Below are positions 27,046 to 35,333 of a stretch of 38,028 nucleotides of DNA, piece by piece. The first letter of the stretch is position 1, and each line of letters starts with the position of its first letter. Made by a program: the position numbers and the translations under genes. Location: the NCBI GenBank assembly GCA_021827245.1, contig JAKAWN010000017.1, forward strand, positions 1 to 38,028, written 5' to 3'. This DNA comes from Acidobacteriota bacterium. Lineage in GTDB: Bacteria; Acidobacteriota; Terriglobia; UBA7540. The notes below the pieces were generated by a model that saw only the letters and a list, made by a program, of their open reading frames with translations, did not search any database and was not told the DNA's origin.

Positions 27046-27638
27046 TGTTGTGGACAGCTCCCATCTGTCGGCTGATCCTCAAGGCGCATCTGGGCCTGAG
27101 CGGGAATATCGATAGTTGTGGCGTTAATGGTTGTGAATGGAATCTCCATCTGGACTGGATAGCTGAAACTGATGTCGACTCCGCACTGCTTGGGGTAGGT
27201 ATTTTCCAGCCAGGCAGTCTTCTGGCAGTAGTTGATGACTGCGCCCGGATCGAGGCTGTCGGCCTTCAACACTGGCGTCACATAATCATTGAAGGTGTTC
27301 GTGTTTGACGCGCACGAGGCGGTGAGCGGGTCAGGGGGAGCATTTCCATCCGCAACAGAGCTTGGCAACACGGCATAGCGCGCGCCCTCCCGGGCTGCAC
27401 GGGTGATGGTCTCGTAGACGTTGAAGGCGCGGCCTATCCAAAAAATGCCGATGAGCAACATCAACAAGAGTGGAACGACGAACGCAAATTCGAGCAGTTC
27501 GGCGCCCCCATCTGCCTGCACTAAGGCACGGGCACGCGCGACCCACGAACTGGCGGGAAGCCCAAGCTGTTCGATGGGCTGCCGGGGCGCATTCCGATCT
27601 GGTGTACTAAAGGTCCGCAACTTTAATCCCACCTCCAT
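27042..27638 (-). CDS. TadE-family pseudopilin-like protein (first copy)
   Basis: 198 residues from ATG 27638; a TTG at 27704 would add 22 residues and neither start has a well-placed ribosome-binding site. Contains GGAELLEFAFVVPLLLMLLIGIF with the conserved Glu, then TRAAREGARYAVLP as in TadE. The rest is a secreted domain with cysteines. First of three coupled TadE/TadE/TadG genes; no TadA ATPase, TadB/C platform, prepilin peptidase or Flp pilin gene is in the window. Confidence 0.83.
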   Translation of the reverse strand: MEVGLKLRTFSTPDRNAPRQPIEQLGLPASSWVARARALVQADGGAELLEFAFVVPLLLMLLIGIFWIGRAFNVYETITRAAREGARYAVLPSSVADGNAPPDPLTASCASNTNTFNDYVTPVLKADSLDPGAVINYCQKTAWLENTYPKQCGVDISFSYPVQMEIPFTTINATTIDIPAQAQMRLEDQPTDGSCPQQ

Positions 27639-28023
27639 CCATGATTTAATTGGCCACTCCTTAGACTGCCTGGCAAATCCGTGTTCACAAGAGTTGTCTT
27701 GCAAGGCCCGCTTTGTGTCAGGGAAAAGTGACAGGCACGCTGCGTTTGTGGCACATAGCTGAGATCAAACATTGTGTGCGGGCAGGCGAGGTTCCAAATC
27801 CGTGCCGAAGAGGAATCATTAACTCCGTAATAGAACTGCCTGAACCTCCATAAATGGTCTTGTCATTATGAAATGAGATAATACTCGATCACACACAAGG
27901 CCGCAGCTTGTAGCGCCCTCTCGCGCTTTAGTATTAGAACTTGCGGATGGCGCCCCTCCTTTTCAGACTGGCTTTGCGGAAGATTGGCCGGCGGGCGCAA
28001 CAATCCCGCCATGCCGGGTCTAT
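27639..28023. other. non-coding stretch upstream of the Tad trio
   Basis: No frame with a credible start or recognisable protein. The AT-rich part (about 27820-27900) is the probable promoter area for the Tad genes, though I find no good -35/-10 pair. Confidence 0.45.
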
Positions 28024-28143
28024 CAGCTTACTGAAAAAAGGCTCTGAGAGCGTGTAGCGGCGGGTTCATTCCGCCATAAGCCCAAAGCTTTTAGCCCGGG
28101 CTAGCGGAGTAAAGCCGCCGCTACAGCCTCTCTCAGCAACTTA
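28024..28143 (+). repeat. MITE-like palindromic repeat, copy A
   Basis: CAGCTTACTGAAAAA on the left and CTCAGCAACTTAA on the right form degenerate inverted ends. Inside is GTAGCGGCGGGTT...CCGCC on the left and GCCGCCGCTAC on the right, the same core as the copies at 29012 and 30474. Confidence 0.7.
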
Positions 28144-28193
28144 ATGCGCTGGAACTCGTGCCCCTCGATGGCGGGCGGAACAAGCCTGCCCTA

Positions 28194-28412
28194 TCAGATC
28201 GCAGCTAGAAAAGCCTTAACTGTGTGGCTGAGTGTTGCCCAGTCGAGCGACTGCGCGCTAGCGAGCCCCGACGCAATCAACAATAGAGCCACTGCCAGCA
28301 GACCCAGGCCCACACTCTCGATGATCTTGCCCGACCGCTTTTCCCGTTCCGGCGGATCGGGACCGCCCTTAATAAAAATCAGGCCACCTGACCTTTCCAA
28401 TCGTATTGCCAT
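28194..28412 (-). CDS. small single-pass membrane protein, unknown
   Basis: 72 residues from ATG 28412, preceded by a purine-rich AGGGGGA. Starts MAIRLERSGGLIFIKGG, then a charged stretch and one membrane or signal segment (GLGLLAVALLLIASGLASAQ). The family is unknown to me. It lies directly downstream of the PilZ-type pseudogene in the same orientation. The good ribosome-binding site is the main support; it may also be non-functional debris of this repeat-rich zone. Confidence 0.42.
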   Translation of the reverse strand: MAIRLERSGGLIFIKGGPDPPEREKRSGKIIESVGLGLLAVALLLIASGLASAQSLDWATLSHTVKAFLAAI

Positions 28413-28463
28413 TTTCCCCCTCCCCCTCCGTATCTGGTTGCACACAATCCTGCACGAACATTC

Positions 28464-28765
28464 TCATTGAGGAGTGGACCCGCTGCCGTACGAGCCGAAC
28501 TTCGGGATTTCTTCGGCCCGCTCCGCCCGGTGCGAAGGCGCTGCAATAACCGGAGCTATCAGCCTGCGCATCCAGTGTATCCAGGTAACGGAAGAACTGA
28601 ACGCCTCTGCGCCCTCGGAAACCGCGAGGCATATCCCACTGGCAGAACAAACTCCTCCCTTTGATGTATTCAATGATATGCCCCGTCCTGCAGAACTCAA
28701 TCAGGTCGGTGCAGGAAAACGCATTTCCAAAGACCCGAATGCGGGTGGGGTATTTCGCTGAGTTC
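28464..28765 (-). pseudogene. decayed PilZ-domain protein
   Basis: Read on the minus strand, one frame (about 28765 to 28690) gives YPTRIRVFGNAFS, like the start of a PilZ domain, and a second frame (28700-28464) gives GRGISLNTSKGGVCSASG, then VSEGAEA, SVTWIHW and HRAERAEEIPKFGSYG, which follow the PilZ order (IS-x-GG, VG-x-x-V, W, R-x-x-x-I). A TGA interrupts the second frame just before its homologous part, and no start joins both halves, so a frameshift has broken the gene. PilZ domains bind cyclic di-GMP. The match is by eye only. Confidence 0.45.
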
Positions 28766-29011
28766 GTGCGCAAAGTTTTTCCGGGATGGTGGGCGTTCTG
28801 ATCGCGGCAATCAGGGCGGCGGGCAGAGTAACCCCGATGTGCCGGTGCGCGCGAAGAACCCGAAAACGCCACTGATGGGATCGCTGGGACGCCGCCAGGC
28901 GGCACGCAGGCGCGACCCGATGAAAAGACTCAACACAGAGGCCACTGAGAGGTTCCGCGCGCTCTGTGTGGGAATTTGGGAGTCCCGGAGGATACAGAGA
29001 AGAACACTCCT

Positions 29012-29139
29012 TTAGCAGGTTGCTGAAAAACCCGGTTCCTGAGCCGTAGCGGCGACTTTAGGTCGCCATAACTTCAGCCTTTTCAATCGGCGTATGGCGG
29101 CATAAAGCCGCCGCTACACGCTTTTCAGTAACCTGCTAA
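29012..29139 (+). repeat. MITE-like palindromic repeat, copy B (best preserved ends)
   Basis: 18-base inverted ends: TTAGCAGGTTGCTGAAAA (29012-29029) and TTTTCAGTAACCTGCTAA (29122-29139), one mismatch. Inside are CGTAGCGGCG and CGCCGCTACA in inverted orientation, plus local hairpins GGCGACTTTAGGTCGCC and GGCGGCATAAAGCCGCC. Total 128 bases. No coding capacity, so any mobility would depend on a transposase elsewhere. Confidence 0.8.
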
Positions 29140-29348
29140 GTCAAGCCAAGATTTATCCGTTGCCGACCGCTCGCTTCGCGAGATCGCAGACCGCAAAGAT
29201 CAGCGATCTGCGCCACCCGCGTATGGCGGCATAAAGCCGCCGCTACACGCTTTTCAGCAACCTGCTAAGTCAAGCCGAGATTTATTCGTTGCCGACCGCT
29301 CGTTTCGCGAGATCGCAGACCGCAACAGACGGCGATCTGCGCCACCCG
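29091..29348 (+). repeat. 129-bp tandem duplication
   Basis: Two adjacent units, 29091-29219 and 29220-29348, each starting CGTATGGCGG and ending GCCACCCG, with roughly ten differences. Each unit contains the right half of the MITE-like repeat followed by a hairpin CGCAGACCGC...GCGATCTGCG, which resembles the right hairpin of the REPIN-like copy at 15736. Confidence 0.82.
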
Positions 29349-29360
29349 ACGGCGGGATTC

Positions 29361-30338
29361 TCAGTTTTGCGTGGCGGCTTCTATGGCCAGCGCTGCGGCG
29401 CCTACGACTCCGGATGGATCGGCGACTTGCGCCTGGACAACGGGCACCTTCCGGCGGAGAAAGGTTTTGGTTCGCCAATCGATCTCGTGCTGGATGGGGG
29501 CGAACAGAAAGTCTTCTGCCTGGGCAATTTGTCCGCCTAGGATGACGACTTCGGGGTCGAATACGTGAACAAGGCCGGCAATGGCGCTGCCGAGCACCAG
29601 AACCGCGCGTTCAACGATGAGCCGGGCGACTTTGTCGCCTGCCCGCGCGCATTCGAAGACGTCGCTGGAGGTCAGAGGCCGCGAGCGCACGTTGTGGAGC
29701 GTGGTTTTTACCCCGCGATGGATAGCTGCAGACGCTTCACTTTCAATTGCGCGCGCGGAAAAAACGGTCTCGAGGCATCCCTGATTCCCGCAAATGCAGA
29801 CGGCGCCCTCAGGGGCAACCGTGATGTGTCCCAGATGGCCGGCCACTCCGCCAGGTCCCCGTATGATCCGCCCCTCAGAAAGGACGGCACCGCCGACTCC
29901 GGTGCCGAGCGTCAACATAATGGCATTTTCGCGGCCGCGGGCTGCTCCCCATCGCCACTCTCCGACAAGCGCCACCCGGGCATCGTTGTCGGCGGCTACA
30001 GGGCAGGGAACGGGAAGCAGCGGAGCGATGATTCGACTCAACAGGCGGCCTTCGAGGTAATGCAGGTCACCGGGCAGGGCAAGGATTTCCGTTGTGCGGT
30101 GATCAATGATGCCCTTGCAGCCGATGCCTGCGCCGCGAATGGTTGCGGCCTGCAGGTCAAGCTTTTTCATCAGCGCTTTGAGGGCGCGATTAAAATCAGA
30201 CAAAGAGCGCGGTGTTGAAGCTCTTTGGGATGCTATGATATCGCCTTGGGAATTCACCAGGGCTGCTTTGATCTGGGTTCCACCAATGTCGAGACCAAGC
30301 ATAGCCCCGGCGGGTGACCTTTTCTTTTCGATTGGCAT
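29361..30338 (-). CDS. ROK-family sugar kinase
   Basis: 325 residues. ATP-binding GLDIGGTQIKAALV, catalytic-region NDARVALVGEW, LGTGVGGAVL, the ROK zinc motif GHITVAPEGAVCICGNQGCLE given here as CxCGxxGCxE, and the adenosine loop VVILGGQI. There is no N-terminal helix-turn-helix, so it is a kinase rather than a NagC-type repressor. Likely phosphorylates glucose, ManNAc or GlcNAc; specificity is not readable. It is divergent from the SIS gene, with a repeat element between. The start could also be ATG 30302. Confidence 0.9.
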   Translation of the reverse strand: MPIEKKRSPAGAMLGLDIGGTQIKAALVNSQGDIIASQRASTPRSLSDFNRALKALMKKLDLQAATIRGAGIGCKGIIDHRTTEILALPGDLHYLEGRLLSRIIAPLLPVPCPVAADNDARVALVGEWRWGAARGRENAIMLTLGTGVGGAVLSEGRIIRGPGGVAGHLGHITVAPEGAVCICGNQGCLETVFSARAIESEASAAIHRGVKTTLHNVRSRPLTSSDVFECARAGDKVARLIVERAVLVLGSAIAGLVHVFDPEVVILGGQIAQAEDFLFAPIQHEIDWRTKTFLRRKVPVVQAQVADPSGVVGAAALAIEAATQN

Positions 30339-30473
30339 GGCTGTATTTTCATAGTCGAACGCCAGCCGGTTGTCAACAGGGGAGTATCGTGCCTCAGATT
30401 GTCCCCCACTGGCACGAGGGTTTCGAACCCGCGCGACGGCCGGTTGAATCAGCCATGGGGGCTGATGAACGGG

Positions 30474-30597
30474 TAGCAGGTTTCTGAAAAATGCCGCAGA
30501 GAGCGCGTAGCGGCGGGTTTATCCCGCCAGAAGCCCAATCTCTTCGGCATCGGTTGGCGGCGTAAAGCCACCGCTACTACTTTTTTCAGCAACCAGG
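30474..30597 (+). repeat. MITE-like palindromic repeat, copy D
   Basis: TAGCAGGTTTCTGAAAAA on the left and TTTTTTCAGCAACCAGGT on the right are inverted; the core is GTAGCGGCGGGTTTATCCCGCC and GGCGGCGTAAAGCCACCGCTAC. It sits between ROK and SIS and ends 15 bases before the SIS start codon, so it contributes to the SIS leader. Confidence 0.78.
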
Positions 30598-30612
30598 TGG
30601 AAGAGGGAGAAA

Positions 30613-31383
30613 ATGAGCGCTGCGGAACAATACTTTGACAAAACTCTCGATCTCCTCAAAGAGCTGCGGGAGAAGGAACTGGCCGCAATTCAGGCTGGCG
30701 CGGAAATCTGCGCCTCCTCGATCGCCCAAGGCGGGCTCGTTTTCCTGTTTGGGAGCGGCCACTCGCGCATGATGTGCGAAGAAATGACGCCTCGCCAGGG
30801 CTGCTTCCAGGGCTTCGTGGCACTGGTTGAGCTGGCCCTTTCAAATCACGCCGCCATTGTCGGCGCGAACGGTCTGCGGGCTCCTCTCTACCTGGAGAAG
30901 TATGAAGGCTATGCCGAGGAGATCCTGAAAGGGTTTCACTTTGGGCCGCACGACGCCTTTATTGTGATTTCAACCAGCGGCATCAGACCCGTGGCCGTGG
31001 AGATGGCAGCGGGCGCGCAGAAACGGGGCTTGCCGGTGATCGCCATAGTTTCGCGCCAGCATTCGGACCAGTCCAAGCCCGCGCATTCGTCAGGCAAAAA
31101 GCTTGTCGACTTTGCTGACGTCGTGATTGACAATCACTGCCCGACGGGCGATTGCGTTGTTGAGCTTCCGGGCTTCGAATGGCGCACCGGCCCTGCTTCA
31201 ACCGTGACGGGCGCCGCTATCATCAACATGCTGCGATGCGAAGTGGCGGAGCGGCTGGCCGAGCGGGGAATCAAGCCGGAACTGCTCCCCAGCCATCAAC
31301 TTATTGGAAACGCCAGCGCCGAAGCGCAGTTGGAACGCTTTTACGAAGCTTATCGAAGGAGCCTCCGCCACCTGTATGAATAA
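30613..31383 (+). CDS. SIS-domain phosphosugar protein (UPF0309-like)
   Basis: 256 residues. Sugar isomerase fold: LVFLFGSGHSRMMCEEM (phosphosugar loop with Ser), FIVISTSGIRPVAVEMA (second STS-type loop) and VIAIVSRQHSD. The layout matches UPF0309-type proteins, often found with amino-sugar genes. AGAGGGAG before ATG 30613 fits. The stop overlaps the next gene's start by 8 bases, so the SIS and Gfo/Idh proteins are translationally coupled. With the divergent ROK kinase it suggests handling of a phosphorylated, perhaps N-acetylated, sugar. Confidence 0.88.
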   Translation: MSAAEQYFDKTLDLLKELREKELAAIQAGAEICASSIAQGGLVFLFGSGHSRMMCEEMTPRQGCFQGFVALVELALSNHAAIVGANGLRAPLYLEKYEGYAEEILKGFHFGPHDAFIVISTSGIRPVAVEMAAGAQKRGLPVIAIVSRQHSDQSKPAHSSGKKLVDFADVVIDNHCPTGDCVVELPGFEWRTGPASTVTGAAIINMLRCEVAERLAERGIKPELLPSHQLIGNASAEAQLERFYEAYRRSLRHLYE

Positions 31384-32416
31384 TGTCCGGATTGCCACAC
31401 TCGGCTCCGGTTTTGTAGCTGAGTTCTACCTGCAGGGTCTGGCTAACGTCAACGGGCAAGAGGTCGTGGCGAATTTTTCGCGCACTTTGCCACGGGCAAA
31501 AGAGTTTGCCCGGCGATGGTCGATTCCGGAGCCCACTGCGAATCTTGAGAAGTTGATTGCCCGCACTGACATCGATCTTTACGTGATCGCCCTGCCTAAT
31601 GAGGTTCATCTTCCTGTTTCGCTGGCGCTGTCACGGGCCAAAAAGAATCAGGTTTGCACCAAGCCGCTGGGCCGCAATCGGCGGGAGGCGAAGGCGATGC
31701 TCGATGCCGCAAAGCGCTCGCGCGCGATGCATGGCTACGCGGAAACAGAAGTCTTTGCGCCTTGCGTGGTGCGAGCGCGGCAAACCATCGAGCAGGGCGG
31801 CCTCGGCCAGGTCTTGTGGGTGCGTTCGCGGGAATCGCACGGCGGCCCGCACAGCCCGCATTTCTGGGATATCGAGAAGACGGGTGGCGGCGCGATGAAC
31901 GATCTCGGCTGCCACTGTATTGCTGCCGCACGATATTTCTTCGGCAAAAACGATCCCATCGTCGAAGTGATGGCATGGGGGGCCCGGCTCGTCCACCACA
32001 AGAAGACGAAAGGCGAAGACAACGCCCTGCTGATTCTCAAGTTCGCGAGCGGAGGCCTCGGCCATTGTGAACTGTCATGGACCACGAAGGGCGGCCTCGA
32101 TCTGCGCAACGAGGTCCACGGCTCTGAAGGATCGATTTTCACGGATGTCACGCGTGGAACTCCGATCACCACTTTTTCCACGAGGTCGGCAGGCTATATC
32201 GTCGAGAAGGCGGAAATTGATTTCGGGTGGACCCGGCCGCTCCCGGAGGAGGCTTTCGCCTACGGTTATCAGGCCGAGATGAAGCACTTTGTCGAATGCC
32301 TGCAGAATGGGACGAGGCCTCGCGAAACTTATGAGGACGGTTACATCGTCAATTGCGTTCTCGACGCGGGTTACCAGTCGATGCGTTCATCGCGCTGGGT
32401 ACGCGTCAAATACTGA
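31376..32416 (+). CDS. Gfo/Idh/MocA-family oxidoreductase
   Basis: 346 residues from ATG 31376, which overlaps the SIS stop; the longer frame to 31304 lies within SIS. N-terminal Rossmann ATLGSGFVAEFYLQGL, DLYVIALPNEVHLPVSLAL, the family 'EKP' position reads CTKPLGRN, and the catalytic DLGCHCIAAARYFFG keeps the D-x3-H pair. A beta-sheet C-terminal domain follows. Likely an NAD(P)-dependent sugar or inositol dehydrogenase. Loss of the Glu before the Lys is unusual but occurs in some members. Confidence 0.9.
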   Translation: MNNVRIATLGSGFVAEFYLQGLANVNGQEVVANFSRTLPRAKEFARRWSIPEPTANLEKLIARTDIDLYVIALPNEVHLPVSLALSRAKKNQVCTKPLGRNRREAKAMLDAAKRSRAMHGYAETEVFAPCVVRARQTIEQGGLGQVLWVRSRESHGGPHSPHFWDIEKTGGGAMNDLGCHCIAAARYFFGKNDPIVEVMAWGARLVHHKKTKGEDNALLILKFASGGLGHCELSWTTKGGLDLRNEVHGSEGSIFTDVTRGTPITTFSTRSAGYIVEKAEIDFGWTRPLPEEAFAYGYQAEMKHFVECLQNGTRPRETYEDGYIVNCVLDAGYQSMRSSRWVRVKY

Positions 32417-32428
32417 CCGCCGGTTCTA

Positions 32429-33184
32429 ATGGATTACGTTCTGCTGATCACCGGTTCGAGCGGAATCGCTGAAGCCACGGCCCTCCTGGCCGGCCGGGAA
32501 GGCTTCAAAGTTTTTGTTGTGGGACTCGACGAACATCAGTGCCGCGACCTGAGCGCCAGGATTGAATGGTCAGGATATTTCGCCGGTGACTTGAGGGATT
32601 CCTCTGTAGCGGATGCCGCTCTGTCGAGTTGCCTGGAAAAACTCGGCCGGCTCGATGCACTCTTTAACGTGGCGGGAACGAGTGGCCGGAAATTCGGCGA
32701 TGGTCCTGTGCATGAATGCTCGGTGGAAGGCTGGGACAAGACTCTCGAGGCTAATGCCAAACCGACATTCCTGATGTGCCGGGGGGCTGTTCGTCATTGG
32801 CTTCAGACGGGCCGCGGCGGTGCGATCCTGAACATGGCGAGCGTTCTGGCGTTTTCGCCTGAAGCGCGGCATTTCTCAACCCATGCCTACGCTGCCAGCA
32901 AAGGCGCTGTTATTTCGATGAGCCAGGCGATGGCGGCGCATTATGCGCCACACGGCATCCGCGTGAACGTTATTGCGCCGTCTCTGGTGAAAACCCCGAT
33001 GAGCGCCCGCGCGCAGTCCGATCCGGAACTTCTGGAGTTCATCCGGCGCAAGCAACCATTGAGCGGCGGCCTTATCGCACCCGCGGACGTGGCGGAGATG
33101 GCGCTCTTCCTTTTAAGCGGGCGGTCCCGCCATGTGACGGGACAGGTGGTGGCAATAGATGGTGGATGGTCGGTCACCGGTTGA
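32429..33184 (+). CDS. short-chain dehydrogenase/reductase
   Basis: 251 residues. The cofactor loop reads LLITGSSGIAEATA instead of TGxxxGIG: one residue shorter and lacking the last Gly. NVAG replaces NNAG. The catalytic Ser (NMASVLAF), Tyr and Lys (YAASKGA) are all present, as are IRVNVIAPSLVKTPM and VTGQVVAIDGGWSVTG at the C-terminus. It starts 12 bases after the Gfo/Idh stop, completing a three-gene operon, probably for oxidation or epimerisation of a sugar. Confidence 0.9.
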   Translation: MDYVLLITGSSGIAEATALLAGREGFKVFVVGLDEHQCRDLSARIEWSGYFAGDLRDSSVADAALSSCLEKLGRLDALFNVAGTSGRKFGDGPVHECSVEGWDKTLEANAKPTFLMCRGAVRHWLQTGRGGAILNMASVLAFSPEARHFSTHAYAASKGAVISMSQAMAAHYAPHGIRVNVIAPSLVKTPMSARAQSDPELLEFIRRKQPLSGGLIAPADVAEMALFLLSGRSRHVTGQVVAIDGGWSVTG

Positions 33185-33392
33185 TCGGTGAAAGAGCGCC
33201 GGGGGTACGCGATGAATATGAATCGCGGCTGCGCTGGCCCCAGATCGGAGATCAAACTCATCGCTGAACCTTGCGGCAAGGGCCTTACCAACGAGCATCT
33301 CGGCGGCTCAGATGGAGTTCTTCAAGTCACCATTGACCCAAAAGCACCGGCTCCATCGGCTTATCTGGCGTTGTTTCCGTTCTTCAAGAGGC
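33185..33392. other. short intergenic region after the SDR gene
   Basis: A 76-codon frame starting at 33188 is open but has no recognisable family and poor signals; I do not call it. The 3' end of the gap carries the HU promoter. Confidence 0.4.
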
Positions 33393-33421
33393 TTGACAGG
33401 AGCGCGCCATTGCAATAAATT
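33393..33421 (+). promoter_or_regulatory. sigma70-type promoter for the HU gene
   Basis: TTGACA (33393-33398), 17-base spacer, TAAATT (33416-33421). The consensus -35 and ideal spacing fit a strong housekeeping promoter; the leader is about 55 nt. Confidence 0.65.
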
Positions 33422-33483
33422 CTGCAGAACGCGAGCTCAGTGTCTCATGGTTGGGGCTCAGCAGTAGAAGAGGAGATAAAACG

Positions 33484-33777
33484 ATGATGACTAAATCGCA
33501 GATTGTGGCCCAATTGGCGGACAAAACAGGATTGCAGAAGAAGCAGACTGCCGCTGTCCTGGAAGAACTGGCAGCATTGGCGGAGAAGGAAACCAAGAGC
33601 AACGGCCAGTTTGTTGTCCCGGGGCTGGGAAAGGCTGTTAAGGCGCACCGCAACGCGCGTACGGGCCGGAACCCTCAGACCGGCGCCCCCATTAAGATTC
33701 CGGCACGGACCGTGGTGAAGTTCCGCCTTGCCAAGTCCTTCAAAGACGCCGTTGTCCCCCCGAAAAAGAAGAGATAG
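33484..33777 (+). CDS. HU/IHF-family DNA-binding protein
   Basis: 97 residues. MMTKSQIVAQLADKTGLQKKQ, then the beta-arm region VVPGLGKAVKAHRNARTGRNPQTGAPIKIP with the usual GRNPQTG-x-x-I-x-IPA motif, and VVKFRLAKSFKDAV. It ends in a short basic tail (PPKKKR). Bends DNA non-specifically as a dimer. GAGGAG nine bases before ATG 33484 supports the start. Confidence 0.95.
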   Translation: MMTKSQIVAQLADKTGLQKKQTAAVLEELAALAEKETKSNGQFVVPGLGKAVKAHRNARTGRNPQTGAPIKIPARTVVKFRLAKSFKDAVVPPKKKR

Positions 33778-33921
33778 ACGGTAGGGCATTGCGCCGCAAG
33801 AATGCAGGCGAAAAGCGGGCGATGGCATGTGCATTGGTGTTGATAACGATGGCGGAGTCCGCATCTGCCGGCATGATTATCCTCGCTGCAGGGACGATTC
33901 CCCGATGAGCAGGCCGACGCC

Positions 33922-34812
33922 ATGAAACGTCGTGAGCTGTTGTTGATGGGTCCTGCGGCGCTGCTGGGAATTGCGGCCACGAGCTTCGGGAGCAGCCGGC
34001 TTTCGGTCGAAGGCTACATTTTCCAGCAGTACGCCGAGAGACAGGGCAAGGAACTCGCCGACGTGCTGGACGAGATTTTTCCGATGGCGCGCCGGGCGGG
34101 ATTTCAGAACATCGAATTGAACCAGGCTTTCTTGACGCCTGGCCTCCGCAGCCGGGTGTTGAAACTGGTGAGTTCAAATGGCCTTCGGATGCCATCGGTT
34201 TACGTGGGCGGGCCGATGCATCAGCGCAGCCTTGCTGAGAGGACGATTCACCAGGCTCTCGAAATCGCGGCGCTGTGCAAGAGCCACGGATGCCGCGCCA
34301 TCGTCAACAATCCCGACCCGAAGCCGCACGATGTGCCGAAAACCAACGCCGAACTCGCCGTCCAAGTCAAGATGCTCGATCTTCTCGGGCGCGAGCTGGC
34401 GCATCGGGGTTTTGAGCTGTGGACGCACGCGCATGCTCCGCAGATGGCCGATAATGCCCGCGAGTGGCGATACAATCTTCGCCATACCGACCCGAAGTAT
34501 GTGTGGATTTGCCTGGATGTTGACTGGGTCTACCAGGGCGGCCAAAATCCGATGACTTTGCTGCGCGAAGCGGGCCGCCGGGTTGCCAGCCTGCACCTCA
34601 GAAACTCCCGTCACAAGGTGTGGCTTGAATCCTTTGGCAAGGGGGATATCAACTACCGCCCGATTGCAGCCTACCTCAACCAGGAACATATAAAGCCGCT
34701 GCTCGTTGTCGAACTTGCCTACATGAAGCAGACGGTTGTTACTCGCCGGCTTGAAGAAGACTTGCGCCTGAGCAGAATTTACGCAGAGCAGGTCTTCGGG
34801 CTTCATTCCTGA
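33922..34812 (+). CDS. sugar phosphate isomerase/epimerase-like TIM-barrel protein
   Basis: 296 residues with a twin-arginine-like N-terminus (MKRRELLLMGPAALLGIAA), so it may be exported. The rest fits the xylose isomerase-like/AP endonuclease 2 fold: NIELNQAF (metal Glu), WTHAHAPQM (His), CLDVDWVYQGG (Asp), ASLHLRNSR and LLVVELAYMK (Glu). Relatives include inosose dehydratases and hydroxypyruvate isomerases. Lies 144 bases after HU and shares the sugar theme of the preceding operon, though not in the same transcript with certainty. Confidence 0.82.
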   Translation: MKRRELLLMGPAALLGIAATSFGSSRLSVEGYIFQQYAERQGKELADVLDEIFPMARRAGFQNIELNQAFLTPGLRSRVLKLVSSNGLRMPSVYVGGPMHQRSLAERTIHQALEIAALCKSHGCRAIVNNPDPKPHDVPKTNAELAVQVKMLDLLGRELAHRGFELWTHAHAPQMADNAREWRYNLRHTDPKYVWICLDVDWVYQGGQNPMTLLREAGRRVASLHLRNSRHKVWLESFGKGDINYRPIAAYLNQEHIKPLLVVELAYMKQTVVTRRLEEDLRLSRIYAEQVFGLHS

Positions 34813-35025
34813 CACGCTGCGAAACAGGGGAGCCAACCGTTCCTTAAGGGAAATTGCCTCAGGCTTTTCGTTTGGCCCACGATGGCGGGAGCCCTTCTCA
34901 CCACAATGCATGGTGTGGATAAAAAACGGAACTCGCGGGCCGGAACGAGGCTAGCAAACCCACGTGACAGTGCTGCGGAGCTTGTGTTGCCAGGAGTGCC
35001 TTCAAGCTGGTAGAGTTGAATTCGC

Positions 35026-35102
35026 GCGCCTGTAGCTCAGCTGGATAGAGCGGCAGACTTCGAATCTGTAGGCCGGGGGTTCGAGTCCCTCCAGGCGCGC
35101 CA
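35026..35102 (+). tRNA. tRNA-Arg (anticodon TCG), CCA encoded
   Basis: Cloverleaf by eye: acceptor GCGCCTG (35026-35032) with CAGGCGC (35092-35098), D stem GCTC/GAGC, anticodon stem GCAGA/TCTGT with loop CTTCGAA (anticodon TCG), T stem GGGGG/CCCTC with loop TTCGAGT, discriminator G and encoded CCA at 35100-35102. Reads CGA codons. Two further G/C pairs flank the acceptor, extending the outer palindrome. Confidence 0.95.
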
Positions 35103-35333
35103 TAATTTCTTTATTTGTGGTCATTTGCTGCCACGGGAAAACTGCCGGCTGGCAGTTAAGCTGGTAGTGCATTTCGCAGGGACTCAGTACCCGCTGTCAA
35201 TTGCTGGAAGGCATTTTCGACAGCTTGTTTTTTGCGGGCGACAGTGCCGCATGGTCATTATGAAAACTCTCTCACTTTCCCCTCGGTGCCAAAATTCGGG
35301 TACGACAAGTACGAGTTACAGGAGGAAAGCCAT

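Noticed and set aside
28474..28761. 95-codon plus-strand frame in the decayed region
   Set aside because: No recognisable protein; the opposite strand carries PilZ-like phrases that explain the open frame.
15475..30597. CRISPR array
   Set aside because: The repeats are long palindromes with irregular spacing, not short direct repeats with uniform spacers, and no cas gene is present.
33188..33418. 76-codon frame between SDR and HU
   Set aside because: No family, no good start signal, and its 3' end overlaps the HU promoter.
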